Assembly: GCF_001723175.1 (NCBI RefSeq)
Contig: NC_064652.1
Location: forward strand, 1,302,001-1,366,000
Reading direction: 5' to 3'
DNA length: 64,000 nucleotides
Origin: Penicillium oxalicum
Lineage: Eukaryota > Ascomycota > Eurotiomycetes > Eurotiales > Aspergillaceae
Shown: positions 10,719 to 22,748 of the stretch, piece by piece
Layout of the letters: every line of letters begins with the position of its first letter
How positions within the stretch are numbered: position 1 is the stretch's first letter
The notes under the pieces: generated by a model
Told to the model about the DNA's origin: nothing
Database searches by the model: none
Seen by the model: only the letters and a program-made list of their open reading frames with translations
Made by a program: the position numbers and the translations under genes

Positions 10719-13700
10719 ATGGACGCTCGCCAGGTTCTGCAAAGCACCCTGTCGCCCGGTATGTTGCTTCGATCTCGCCAGTTCTTGCCTATCTGCCTGC
10801 CATAGATCGTGCGCGAGAGAAGAGCTACGCTCGATCTTTTCTTCGCACTCGTCGCGCCTGTGACAGACATGGTGGCTGTGATAACCCCTCGCTGACCGTC
10901 TTTCCTCCTGTAGATGCGGCGGAACGTACCAACGCTGAGCAGCAGCTCGCCCACGCGGCGGAGGTTGACTTTGTAAGTGCTGTCCTGCCTTTGCAGCCAA
11001 AATCATCCCGGTTGGCCCTGTCTGTTCGTCAGAGCCGCGAGGATCGCTTTTTTTTTCCTGCCCTGGAAATCTCTCATCTAACCCTCTTTGTCCGATCCTT
11101 TAGGCTACCTATCTCGTCACTCTAGGCCAAGAGCTAGCTAGTGAAGAAAGCCCCGCCCACATCCGTGTTGCTGCCGGTATTGCTTTGAAGAACGCTTTCA
11201 CTTTCCGAGACCAGACCAAGCTCCGTGAAGTACAAGCCCGATGGATCCAACAAATTACCCCCGAGACCAAGTCCCAGGTCAAGGAGCTCGCGCTCAAGAC
11301 CTTGGCATCTGATACCCGAGCTGGGAATGCTGCCGCCGCGCTAATTGTTTCGATCGCCGCGATCGAATTGCCCCGAAATGAATGGTCCGACCTGATGAAC
11401 GTCCTGGTCCAGAATGTGGCCAGTGGAAATGATAACCTGAAGCAGTCGTCTCTCGCCACGATTGGATTCATTTGCGAGTCTCAGGATGCCGATCTTCGCG
11501 CCAGCCTCACGGCTCACTCAAACGCCATCTTGACCGCTGTCGTGCAGGGTGCCCGCCGCGAGGAGCCCAACATGGATGTTCGATATGCTGCCATTGCTGC
11601 TCTGAGCGATGCTGTGGACTTGTGAGTGCTTGTGTCTCCTGATACATCAAAGATTCGGGTGAATACCAGTCTAACCTTTTCTTTTTCCTCTTGCAGCGTG
11701 CGATCCAATATGGAGAACGAAGGCGAGCGCAACTACATTATGCAGGTTGTGTGTGAGGCCACCCAGGCCGAGGAGGTTCGCGTGCAGGCCGGTGCCTTTG
11801 GCTGTCTGAACCGAATCATGGGTGCCTACTACGATAAGATGCGCTTCTACATGGAGAAGGCTCTCTTCGGTCTGAGCATCATGGGAATGAAGAGCGAAGA
11901 GGAGGATGTCGCCAAGTTGGCCATCGAGTTCTGGTGTACCGTCTGTGAAGAAGAGATTGCGATCGAGGACGACAATGCCGAGGTGAGTTTTGCTGCCCTC
12001 TTGTCCTCTTAGGGGGGTTTTTTTCGTCCTTGAGAAACGAGAACGCTAATACGTACTGAACCAATAGGCTCAACAAGAGGGCGCTGAGGCTCGTCCTTTC
12101 TACGGGTTCGCTCGTGTTGCTGCTCGCGAGGTCATTCCCGTTCTCTTGCAAGCCATGTGCCGCCAGGACGAGGATGCTGATGACAACGAGTACAACGTGT
12201 CTCGTGCCGCCTACCAAGCTCTCCAGCTGTACGCCCAGTGTGTGCAGGCTGACGTGATCCAGCCTGTCGTGACCTTTGTCGAGGAGAACATCCGCAATGA
12301 GGATTGGCGCCGCCGTGACGCTGCCGTTGCTGCCTTTGGCGGTATCATGGAGGGCCCTGAGCCTCGTGTGCTGGAGCCTCTGATCAAGCAGGCCCTCCCT
12401 GTCCTACTGGGCATGATGGAGGACGCCTCTGTCCAGGTTCGCGACTCTACCGCCTACGCTCTTGGTCGCGTGTGCGACTGCTGCCCTGAGGTCTTGGACC
12501 CTGATGTTCACTTGCAACCCCTCATCTCTTGCCTTTTCAACGGCCTCGCCAGCAGCCCCAAGATTGCCAGCTCTTGCTGCTGGGCTCTGATGAACGTTGC
12601 CGACCGGTTCGCTGGTGACCCTGGCTCTCAAACCAACCCATTGTCCAAGCACTTTGATGAGAGCGTCAAGTCGTTGATGCAGGTCACTGAGAGGTATGTT
12701 GCTGCTTCCTGCCCTGGTCGATGGATCTTTAGAGTCTTTTTCATTTAACTGACAAACTCCACAGACAAGACGCAGACAGCCAGCTCCGCACAGCTGGATA
12801 TGAAGTTCTTAACTCTTTTGTTATGAACTCCGCCAACGACAGCCTTCCCACTGTTGCCAGCCTCTCAGATCACATTCTTGGTCGCCTTGAGCAGACTATC
12901 CCAATGCAGCAGCAGGTTGTGAGCACTGAGGACCGCATCCTTCTCGAAGATATGCAGACCTCATTGGTCAGCGTTATTCTGGTAAGCTTCCCGTCTGTTC
13001 GGGCCTATCTTCGCTGCTCCTTCGCTAACTACGCTACTAGGCTATTGTTCAACGATTCGAGGTCGAGATTAAGCCTCAAGCTGATCGCATCATGCAGGTC
13101 TTGCTCAGCGTCCTGACCACTGTCGGTGGCAAGTCCAGCGTTCCTGATGTGATCTTTGCCACCGTCGGCGCCGTCGCCAGCGCTTTGGAGGAAGACTTTG
13201 CCAAGTACATGGAGTCTTTCAGCCCCTTCCTCTACAATGCTCTTGAGCACCAGGAGGAAGCTGGTCTTTGCTCCATGGCCATTGGGTTGGTCAGCGACAT
13301 TGCTCGCGCTTTGAACGAGAAGGTTCAGCCTTACTGTGACACCTTCATGAACCTCCTCCTTAACATCCTGCGGGTATGTGCGCCTCGTTTCGATATGAGA
13401 TTCATTGACCATGCGCTAATTCTTTTGTGTTCAGACATCTACCAACCAACTCAAGCCCGCCATTCTCGAGACTTTTGGCGACATTGCTCAGGCTATTGGA
13501 ACTCCCCATTTCGATAACTATCTTCCCGTTGTCGGTCAGGTGCTCCAGCAGGCTTCATCCGTCACTACTAGCTCGGATCTCCCCTACGATATGGTTGACT
13601 ACATTGTCTCCCTGCGTGAGGGTATCATGGATGCTTGGGGTGGCATTCTCCTTTCCTACAAGGGCAGCCCTCAGAGTACGTCAATTGTGAACAGTGATGT

Positions 13701-14018
13701 CGATTGAATTGTGCTAACGAACGCCTAGTCACTCTGATTCAACCTTTCGTTGAGTCCATCTTCCAGCTGCTTCACATCATCTCCCAAGAAGGCAACCGGT
13801 CCGAAGGCCTCATGCGCTCTGCCATGGGAGTAATTGGCGACTTGGCCGATGCTTTCCCTAACGGCGAGCTGGCGGCCTTCTTCCGCCACGACTGGGTGAC
13901 CACTCTGGTCCGTGAGACTCGTACAACTCGCCAGTACAGTGAGCGCACCATCGAAACTGCCCGCTGGACCCGGGAACAGGTCAAGCGACAGATCAACCTG
14001 AGTACCGGAATGTCCTAA
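10719..14018 (+). CDS. kap95: Importin subunit beta-1 (karyopherin Kap95)
   Basis: Nine exons: 10719-10758, 10914-10972, 11104-11621, 11697-11982, 12068-12693, 12765-12981, 13041-13373, 13435-13675 and 13729-14018. They join in frame to 869 residues, the usual length of importin beta. The N-terminal IBN domain starts after MDARQVLQSTLSPDAAERT and contains IRVAAGIALKNAF. HEAT repeats fill the rest, for example DWRRRDAAVAAFGGIMEGP, VRDSTAYALGRVCDCCPEV and SCCWALMNVADRF. The acidic DEDADDNEYNVSRAA loop is also typical. Importin beta binds importin alpha or cargo directly, interacts with FG nucleoporins, and releases cargo on binding Ran-GTP in the nucleus. The first two exons (40 and 59 nt) are short and precede 155- and 131-nt introns; they are supported by consensus splice sites and exact phase. 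The leader is CT-rich and the 3' region very pyrimidine-rich, consistent with high expression. Confidence 0.95.
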
Positions 14019-15529
14019 ATGACGTGAAGTGCCGATCTCATCTCCTCGACGATGGACGCTTCCCTCCCACGGCCCCCTCTGTCAGTATCTCCGACGCCTG
14101 GAGATATGCCCTTAAGTCAACGGGGGCCATGGGCTTTTCTCCGGCTTTTCTGTCGACCTAATGGCACTGGTCTGGCCAGGCTCCCTCTTCGGGATTGGAC
14201 ACGTCTGGCCACACGGTAAGTATCCCTGTCCGTTGTTGCGAAGTTACTTCCGACAAGTGATTTCTATGCAACGCTCTGAAGATCAATTTGCTTTCGAGTC
14301 TCAAGTCTTCCCCCCCTCCCCCCCTCCCACCCGCTTCACCTCTTCATTCCCCATTGCCTTCCCATCTTCCTCCCACTATTCATCGTCCGCAGTTAATCCT
14401 CGATTGTCATATGAAACCTCGCAATGACCCCTTCCCGCATGCCTCCCCTTCCCCCTTCCCCCCATCCCCCCTTTCCCCATATCGCCTGCTTCCAACCTGA
14501 TCGTGTCCGTGATGGTACAAGTCACGTTATTCACCAACTTCCAATCAATCCCCTATCTTGTTTTTTAATTAGACCAAGACCCTCACATTCCCATAACATT
14601 ACCCTTCATGTAGCCCTATAAGTCATGTATCCCTCTCCTCATGTCACTTGACCATGTATTCCCAATCATGTACTTTCACCTCCTGCATTTTGACCCTTTT
14701 TGACAAAGAGTCGTTACGAAAAGCTTTTGTTCCTATTGAGTGGTCGATCGTAGCTTTGAGATATAGATCGGGCCTGCGCCTACTTCTAGGTAGCGTTGCA
14801 CTTGTCCGTCGCTCGAGATAAGTTTGGAGACGCTTGGCCCCTGCAGAGTCTGCCCATTCCATTGACAAGTGGGTAGCAAACAACTTAGCCAGCGCGGACC
14901 AGATCTGTAACTGATGTTATTGGTACGTCCCTCGAAGATAAGCGCTGTATTCGTCGGCGCCCGTGAAATATTTCAGAATGCCTGAGGCAGCATAGTCGGC
15001 ACCCCGTAAAGTCACGTGATGAAAATCGATAAGGGCATGGTGGGCTCTGAACCCTAAGCCGCAGCCGCACAGTCAGCGAAAGGCAAACTTCCACGAACGA
15101 CCGATCCGCCATTTTCGTTTTCGACATCCCGCTACACCGAAGGACCATTCCTCGAGGTATGTACGCACTCCGTTCTCACCAGCCTCGCAGCTAGTCTGGG
15201 AATGCAATCATTTTCGCCTCGACGTTACGATCACGAGCGTTCCCTCTGACGTTCACGGACTTCGAGGGTGCAAGATGATACGCATCTCCCCATTCGGCAC
15301 GGGCTGAAGAACTCCTTTCGCAAGGGGCACTCTTTGCGCTCGAAGACTAGCAGCGGCTGACTTTTCGGCTGCAATTGAATACCCCGTCTCGATCGACCGA
15401 GCTTCGCATTCACTTGTCGAGGCTCCGTCGTCGAGATTGTGGGGATTCTGTTGCGCCTTCGGTCGAACAGATACCTCATATCTTCCTCACCCCTCGATTT
15501 GAGAATCTCGACTCTCCACAACCGCCAAA
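14019..15529. other. Intergenic: kap95 3' region and rps22 promoter/leader
   Basis: From about 14300 to 14500 the + strand is almost all C and T, probably the kap95 3' UTR. No coding frame is supported. The rps22 transcript probably begins near 15100, because a good splice donor (see the entry at 15157) lies there and the DNA from 15100 onward has leader-like composition. Confidence 0.55.
15157..15529 (+). promoter_or_regulatory. Probable 5'-UTR intron region of rps22
   Basis: A near-perfect donor (CTCGAG followed by GTATGT at 15157) lies 370 bases upstream of the rps22 start, with no ATG-led frame using it. Leader introns are common in fungal ribosomal protein genes, and the S. cerevisiae paralogue RPS22B has one. 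I could not choose between several AG acceptors, for example the CAG near 15471. The existence of the intron is inference and its end is undefined. Confidence 0.45.
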
Positions 15530-16286
15530 ATGGTCAAGACTTCCGTCCTCAACGATGCGCTCAACGCCATGAACAACGCCGAGAAGGCTGGCAAGCGCCA
15601 AGTCCTCATCCGTCCTTCCTCCAAGGTCATCGTCAAGTTCCTCACTGTCATGCAGAAGCACGGTGAGTTTCCCCCACCCCTCATACCCCTGCTCGGATAA
15701 AATTCGATTCAGACAATTACGGGGCTTTGTGCTTTGGAAACAATCTCTCGCTGGGAAGGTTACTTGTAAACCTCTCTCCCTCTCCATCTTCGGGCTGATA
15801 ACTAGGCGGCCGGTCTCAATTACCTACGACGTCTGCCTTTTAAGTGCCCGATAGATTGACCTCCTAGCGAAGATCTTACATGTTTCCAAGCGCTTATGCT
15901 TCAGTATTTGGCGACTTTTAAATTTTCGCAACATACTGATTCCCTTCTCTCTCTTCAGGCTACATTGGCGAGTTCGAGGAGGTCGATGACCACCGTTCCG
16001 GCAAGATCGTCATCCAGCTCAACGGCCGGTACGTGCTTCCTCTTTCCTGTGCTACATCATCAACTTAAGACCTGTCACTCACCTTCTTCCTCTCAGTCTC
16101 AACAAGTGCGGTGTCATCAACCCCCGCTACCCCGTTCAGCTCCGTGACCTCGAGACCTGGGCCACCCAGCTCCTTCCCTCTCGTCAGTTCGGTTACGTCG
16201 TCCTGACCACCTCCGCTGGTATCATGGACCACGAGGAGGCTCGCCGCAAGCACGTTGCTGGCAAGCTCCTCGGCTTCTTCTACTAG
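15530..16286 (+). CDS. rps22: 40S ribosomal protein S22 (uS8)
   Basis: Three exons, 15530-15662, 15959-16028 and 16097-16286, encode exactly 130 residues, the family length. The start [20 protein letters not shown] and the end [16 protein letters not shown] are diagnostic for eukaryotic uS8 (S15A in animals). The protein binds helix 21 of 18S rRNA in the small subunit platform and is needed for 40S assembly in the nucleolus and cytoplasm. Intron 1 is 296 nt, long for this window, while intron 2 is 68 nt. Start choice is fixed by the conserved N-terminus and the ACCGCCAAAATGG context. I am very sure of the identity. Confidence 0.97.
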
Positions 16287-16660
16287 ATGGAGTCGCTTTC
16301 AAAAGCACCCTTCCAAGAAAAGTTATTATTTTGACTGGTTTCGCATGTCACTTGGGCCTGCCCCTGGGAATGTAACCTAACGAGTAGCGGATTATACCCC
16401 GATGTCATAGTTTACAGAGTACAAGGTCCTCATCCAAATGCTAGGCGACTCTGGTCTGCAATTAAATGCTCCGTCTTGTAAAATTTCTGTGCTGTCCTTC
16501 TGGACAAGCTGTTGTATGCGAACTTGATCTGGAAGTCCACGGTCTTCTTTGCCGAGCCGAGGCTCACGTCTACCGCCCGAGATCCTTTCCCCGGTTTGCC
16601 CGCAAGCCTTCCCCGCAAGCAACCACGACATTCATTCTACATTTCTCAGGTACGCTCACC
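16287..16660. other. Short intergenic stretch
   Basis: These 374 bases separate rps22 from the next gene on the same strand. They hold the rps22 3' UTR and the promoter of the downstream gene; no frame is supported. Confidence 0.6.
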
Positions 16661-18079
16661 ATGCCGCTCGATACGATATATCTGACACGCCATGGAGTAT
16701 GAACTCCCTCAAACAGCGACGGCGCTGTACGAGTTGATGACTGGGCGGGGCCTCACAATCTATTCGTCCAGCTTGCGCTCTCTGGACTCTCGCTGACCTG
16801 CTACAGCATCGTCTTAGCTGGACCATCGATTTTCGCACCGGTACTTATCGATCTCAATTCCCAACCCCGACGGGCAACCCGGCAGATCCAGCGTTAACGT
16901 CGCATGGAGTGCGTCAATCGCATGAGCTGGCAGTCCACATCGCGAGCCCCGAGTTTCACCCCAAACCCTTCCGTGTTTATTCGAGTCCCTTCTACCGATG
17001 TCTTCAAACCATTCAGCCCTCGGTTGAAGCCCTCAAGAAGAAGCAGCAGCAGCAGCAGCAAGAGTCCGATGGTGAAGATAAGCCTCTTGGGGGTCATGGA
17101 CAGCTCGACCCGGCGGCTGACTTGGACGTGAGGATCGAGAGTGGTCTGGGGTAAGCCAAAGCGAGCTCTTGGTTGAAGATAATAAATCATGTCCCCAGTG
17201 CTTGTGTTCGTTCATGCTGACGGGGAGAATCCAATCAAGCGAATGGTTCGGGCCCACGACCTTCTTCGACCATCCCTCACATCCCACTCCAAGTACTATG
17301 CAGAAGCTCTTCCCAACCATTGTCCCTCCTTCACCTGAGACCAAATACACCTCTCTCCTACACCCATCCACGCGCGGCGAAACCATCGCCCAACTTCATG
17401 ACCGCGTGGCTGCGGCTCTTGAAGGAATCATTGCCGAAGTGGATGCGGAGATCACCACTCTCGAATCTACTCTTCCCCGGGATCAGCGGACTAGCAAATC
17501 GATTCTGATCTGCGCCCACGCCGCTCCTCTCATTGCCATGGGCCGCGTGCTCACTGGACGAATGCCTGAAGATTCGTCGGAGGAAGACTTCCATGTGTTT
17601 ACCGCTGGAATGAGCACCTTCAAAAGGCAGCAGATTCGAGAGAAAGACGAGAGTTACCCTCGATCTCTTCTCGCCGACGGAACCAAGTTTGTTCGCTGCA
17701 AAGGAGTCCCTGCGTGGAAGGATGGTCGTGGAGTTGGAGGTGGTTGGTCCTGTGTGAAGAATGGGGACTGCACCTTCTTAAGTGATGGCGCTGAGCGTGG
17801 ATGGTGGGTTTTCCCCCCTGCTTACACCTCTTTTTCTCTTTTCTAAATCCCTGTCTATCTTTCTTCGTTGGTCTTGCGTTAATGTTCGAGCTTGTTTCTT
17901 GCGCAATCACATGCTTTCCCACGACCTATGGTTGCTATGGCCTGCTAATGGAAAATTGTTTGTGCAGGCATTTCAACGGCGATGAATCTTTCGACACTGG
18001 TCCAATGGCACCACCTTCTGAGCCTCCTGCTCTGGCGTCGTCGTCTGTGACTTCAGGACAGGGGAGGGCTAAGCTCTAG
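16661..18079 (+). CDS. Histidine phosphatase superfamily protein, Tfc7/YNL108C-like
   Basis: Four exons: 16661-16696, 16807-17150, 17240-17803 and 17968-18079, giving 351 residues. The protein opens with MPLDTIYLTRHG, the RHG signature of phosphoglycerate-mutase-like phosphatases, and the first intron falls right after it. Further family marks are FRVYSSPFYRCLQTIQP (the second conserved Arg region), GETIAQLHDRVAAALE, and ILICAHAAPLIAMGRVL with the second catalytic His. The long C-terminal part with GWSCVKNGDCTFLSDG matches fungal proteins related to the N-terminal half of yeast TFIIIC subunit Tfc7 (tau55) and its paralogue YNL108C. Whether this protein is part of TFIIIC or a free phosphatase cannot be decided here. 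A CAG repeat at about 17042-17061 encodes a KKKQQQQQQ run in a surface insert. The 164-nt last intron is somewhat long but has consensus ends. Confidence 0.85.
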
Positions 18080-18678
18080 GTCTGTCGAACCCATTGACCG
18101 AATATTCAGAAACAGTGTTTCCGCAGTTCCTACTAGTTTCTTGGTGGCATGGAAAATGTAACGCAGGATATTTCTTCCGTTAGATAGACTCGATGTTCCA
18201 TACACTAAACTCATCTGCCAGAGCCAAAGTATCTCTTGCAATCAAGTATTACTTGTCGAACTTTCTTCGAATTACGAGAATACCTAGCTCATCACTCACA
18301 TTGTCCAAGATTCCCGCCGGCAGAGACTCGATCCCAGTACCTAACCAGCCGGTCATATTATCAGGGATACCCGTTATGAACATAGACCTAGGCCTCATGG
18401 ACACCGCGAACGAGTGCCAATCATAAATTCATACAGAAGCAGAAAGGAATTGCCCTGTTTTCGAACCAAATAGAGACGCAAAATCTATCGAAAAGGGTAT
18501 CTAGAAAGAGGCCCGGACTGACTCCGCTTCAATCGGCTTGGCTTCCGTCCTACTGGTTCTAAAAATGAGCAGAATTGCGCTCTAATTTGGAATATGATCG
18601 TTTTCCCAATTGGGAAGATGTTGGTTTTGTCAAAGACTCTTGAAATAGGTGGCTATATAGGGGTGTCGTGAGCTGATC
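18080..18678. other. Convergent intergenic region
   Basis: This 599-base gap lies between two genes transcribed towards each other, so it should contain both 3' UTRs. No frame or repeat stands out. Confidence 0.6.
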
Positions 18679-20636
18679 TCAGGCGGCGGTGGTGGGCTCC
18701 TCGGACTGCAGATGCTCCGAAGGGCCAGCCGTGTTGGTTGTATCAGCGCTGGCCACCTCGTGAGCCGCGCCTATGGATTGAGGCGCATCTTGAGTTTCGG
18801 CTTGCGCTGCATTCTCCTCTTGCGGTTGCTGCCCCTGCTGCTGGTCTTGCTGCTCTCTCTCTTGTTCAAGTAACCGCTGCTGCTGCTGCTGTTGCTCCTC
18901 CTGCCGCTGTCGCTCAGCCTCCGCCTCAGCTGCATTCCGCGCTTCAACCTGTCTCTCGCCAATACCCGGGATTAAACTTGCGAGAAGCAGGACAACAGCA
19001 CGCTCAATGCGACGGATACTAGCCCACAGCTCTCCAGGTCCATCATTGCGAGCATTCCCTCCCGCTGCCGGACCTGCACCCGCACCCGCAGCAGGTCTGG
19101 CTAGATCTGCCGGTCCACCCATATGCGTGAGTCTCTCGAGATGCTGCTGAACAGGGACAACAAGAGCATTATGTAAACGTTCTGGAATGGTACTCTCCGA
19201 AAACAAAGCTACCAGGACGGCTCCGGTGACCATAAAAATACGGGCCCAGGAGCCAGAGTTGGTGGTCATGTAGATGAAGAAGTAAAGTCGGACAAAAAGC
19301 CAGATCCGGGTCACGAAGCTCGCTGCGAGAATGTTCTGAGGCCTGCGGTGAGGCTGCAGATTGGCGGCACGCTGGTTGAGAGCGTTTTGTAAAATGATAG
19401 CTGGGTTTGGGCCGCGGGCATGTCCGTTATCAGCTCGATTGGGTGCGGGATTCCCTGCGAATCGGTCATGGGCATCGGCATGATCATGGTGAAGAGTCTC
19501 TGATGGCGGACGTATAGAGTTCGCAAATGTTGAGGATATGACGTTCAAGGGGAGGTTGGGCCGGAGCAAAGGGGCTGGGCTGGAGAAAGATGATGATGAT
19601 GAAGAAGAAGCAGAAGGCGGGATAATCAAGCACTGACGACCATCTGCGGCGGTGGTAAGATAGACTTGCTGATTAGAGTGCAAATTATGAAGTGGTTGTC
19701 CTAGGCGCCCACTCTGATTCGAGGGCAAGCCGTCAATTCGCCGGTAAAGAGCTTCAACACGCTGTAATAGCGCCCCGAAATCGTGAGAGGCGCTGACACT
19801 ATCAGGATGCATCTGTGGTAGCCCTAGCTGATGCTGTTGTTGCTCAATTCTCCTTCGTAGGTGATACAGGTTCTCATGCGAGGGTATCAAGTTATGATCT
19901 ACCTCGTTCTCTGCCTTTTCAAGTTCTCTCTCCAAGATGCTGAACTCATCACTTGCATGTCCAGAAGCAACGCCGTTCAGGGCACTTGAGGGGCCTAGCC
20001 TTACTTGGGCTGCTGAAAAGGGCTGTGCATGAGTAGCAACATGCTGCACCTGCGGGTGACCATTACCAGCGGCCTGGTGCATAGCATGGTTGATAGCCGC
20101 CATGTGAGATGCAAGAAGTGACCCGACTGCATTGCTGCTAGGAAGGGCTGCAGACCCAGAGGCATGCTGAGAAGCTGGTGATGCAGAAGGTGGCAATACC
20201 AGATGGATTGAGTGCTCAGATTGCTAGAAGTTTCTCGAGTCAGACCCTATCCAGAAAGAAGCCAAGGGGCTGCCACGTTCCGCGTGTGACGTGAAGATCA
20301 CTCAATACATACCTCGACCGGTCCAAAGGTTTCAGAAAGCGTTGAACTGTCATTCACAAGCACTCTTCCAAGGTAGATCAACCTCTGAGTTGCAGGTTCT
20401 GGTTGGTGAGGAAGAGACAGGCTGATCCGTGTGCGCAATTGCGCGACTGTAGTCTCAAGTGGCACATCTCGTAGGGTCACACGACTTGGTGGAGGCAAAG
20501 AGGGACTCAGCACATGGATCGTGACAGCTCGTGGGCTACTATCACCCTGCAGATCCATGGATGTGGTCGTAGGAGCAGTAGCAGTAGCAGGCGTGTCGCT
20601 GGATACCATATTGTGGGCACCGTAGTTTAGAACCAA
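18679..20636 (-). CDS. Ubiquitin-like domain ER membrane protein, Herp/Usa1-like
   Basis: Two exons on the minus strand, 20636-20313 and 20223-18679, split by an 89-nt intron (GTATGT..TAG), give 622 residues. Residues about 36-110 form a ubiquitin-like domain (VTIHVLSPS, then VTLRDVPLETTVAQLRTRI, then QRLIYLGRVLVND). After a long Ser/Ala/His-rich linker, residues around 390-450 hold a hydrophobic pair (TRIWLFVRLYFFIYMT and WARIFMVTGAVLVALFSES), the membrane hairpin seen in HERPUD1 and yeast Usa1. The C-terminus is charged and Gln-rich (runs of Q encoded by CTG/CAG repeats near 18820-18900). Herp/Usa1 proteins scaffold the Hrd1 ubiquitin ligase in ER-associated degradation, with the UBL facing the cytosol. 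The domain order supports the call. Usa1 orthology is inferred from architecture, and another UBL membrane protein such as a Dsc complex member remains possible. Confidence 0.8.
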
Positions 20637-22748
20637 GTCAGCTTTCCTTTGATAGACTTTGAATGTAGCACAGAAGATATGCTTGCATCAAAAATCCTTT
20701 CAAGCTGTCGTGGTCCAAAAGGACCAACGTATTTGAAGAGGGTGGTAAAACCCGCTGCTAGGCCAGGTATAATGAGCGAGTGGCGTATGGGCTATTTAAT
20801 TTGATAGACTTTGAAGGTATATAGTCAAATGAAGATAGAAGTAAGCAATGTGGCTTCAACACGAAATGAAAGCTTATTTGCAATTTGCACGTTGTGTCCT
20901 CATCAGATGCCCGTGGGAGCTGAGAGAGCTTCCAAATGGCTGGGAGGTGATGCTTGGAATGGCGATGTGGCAGAAAGTCAGGGCGCCGCGGGAGTTGCGC
21001 GGAGGAATTGTCGGTCGCGGCGGAATGACCATGGGTGTGCGTGGTCTTTAGACACAAAAGCGTGGTCTTTCCATGCTTTGCGTTAGTGCCTCAAACCTTC
21101 CATACAGGCTATACCGAGTCTAGTTTAGGGCCATTTTGTGTTGATCAGCACACTGGATTCTCGACGACAAAGTCGGAGGTTCCATAGCTCTACCTAAGAG
21201 CAAATCGATGGTCTGTTCAAATCCACAAGATACCAAAGGTATCCATTTCGAAGCGCTTCCTTTCAAACAAAGGTAGTACGAGGTTATTCTTGTTGAGATT
21301 AACATGCCCTTCTGCCTGTAAAGCTAGGAAAAAACTCCAGCATGACACCAGAAAATACGCCTGTCATAACTTCATAGACATTTTTTACAAGATCATGAGG
21401 CTAATATCAACATGTGCAGTGAATTAATCGCCTTCAAGAGTCTTTACTTAATACAATTTTGGTGGCAAGAGAAATGCCTAAGAGAAATTGCATTTTTCTG
21501 AAATACAGATCTTTATCAAGAAAATTCCGAGTGGAGCCCATGTTTCCACCAAGAACACCTTTGTTGTGTATGCAGAAAATTGTATGTACTATCTCCTGAA
21601 ATTATAAAGTAAAATGGAACTCGGGCACCTTATTGTGGCTCAGGCAGCCAGTGTCTTTGGAGATAAGAAAGAAGGTGGCCATTGGCTATTCAGGTGGATG
21701 TTGTTACCTAGTTATAGAGATAGACTTATCTGAAAAGTTTATGTAATTGACGATGCTTTTAGAGCGGCTATCCTTATCCCACTACAACTAATGATGAATA
21801 CTTTATTCTCGTGGACCTTCATGAATATATACCCTAACATTAGAGTCTGGAACGAGTTGCACACGCTGTCTATCTTGCGAATTCGATGCATCACTAGATA
21901 TGGTCATGGATATGACGGTCTTACTTGTAGTTAACATGTCTATCCCTTTGCCAGCAATCAGGGGACTTAGCAGGGGTTTCTCTCTTTGCCCACATATTTT
22001 GCCATCTAGAAGTGAGCCAAACCTTGAAGGTGGGACACCTATGTGGGCGATACTTGTTCAATGTGATGTGTCTTTTGTTTGAAAATATGTATGAGAGTAT
22101 TGTTAATCCGAGGATTGAAATGAGCACGGGTAGTCTGCACATACCTTGAATACCCAGCGGGATACTATGCACAGGGAAACTCTCGTGGAGTGATTTGACT
22201 ACCCAAGATCCAAAATTACCTGTCTACTGCAGTGTGCTCTGCTACCCATTGGGAAAGTAAGCATGTCAACACAGACGATGTAACTTATTGACCACGCACC
22301 TCAATGTGAAGTGGCACGGAAGCGCTAACCCCCAATCAGTTGACGCGCTATACCGGATGTGATAGTTCTCCCTCACCCTCAAATACGGGGTATCCGCAAA
22401 AGCACAGAGCTTCCTCCTGGGTGATTCATCCTCAATTTGCATAAGCCCAAGAACTACAAGCATTGTTCTCCAGAAGTCTCCAACATAGAAATTCAAGCGT
22501 ACTGGATGGTAGAGATGGCAAAAAACAATACCGGATAGCCACAGCACCCCTAGAAATACAGTCTCTAGGGACTCGTGATACTGCGATGGCCCTTCCACGT
22601 GCCGTTCTGCCTTTTATCGCAGGCGGTCAGTCGGCCCCCCCGATGGCGCCTCCTTTGACTCGGAAATGGAAAAACATTCTCTCTGAGAGCGTTCTAAAGA
22701 GGTTAGTGACTGTCGCATCAGGGCTCCTGATGGACTGAAAATTGCACG
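20637..22748. other. 2.1 kb A+T-rich intergenic region
   Basis: This region lies between divergent genes (the Herp-like gene to the left, psd1 to the right), so both promoters should lie at its edges. The middle (about 21300-22250) is visibly richer in A+T than the flanks and has no long frame. A 16-base sequence (TTTGATAGACTTTGAA) occurs at 20648 and again at 20800. No transposase-like frame was recognised; an old decayed insertion is possible but not shown. Confidence 0.5.
20648..20815. repeat. Short direct repeat pair upstream of the Herp-like gene
   Basis: TTTGATAGACTTTGAA is present at 20648-20663 and at 20800-20815, on the same strand, 152 bases apart. The copies lie within 180 bases upstream of the minus-strand start at 20636. 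They could be a duplicated regulator site or chance. Confidence 0.5.

Noticed and set aside
14288..14621. Pro/Ser-rich plus-strand frames after kap95
   Set aside because: Direct result of a C+T-rich 3' UTR.
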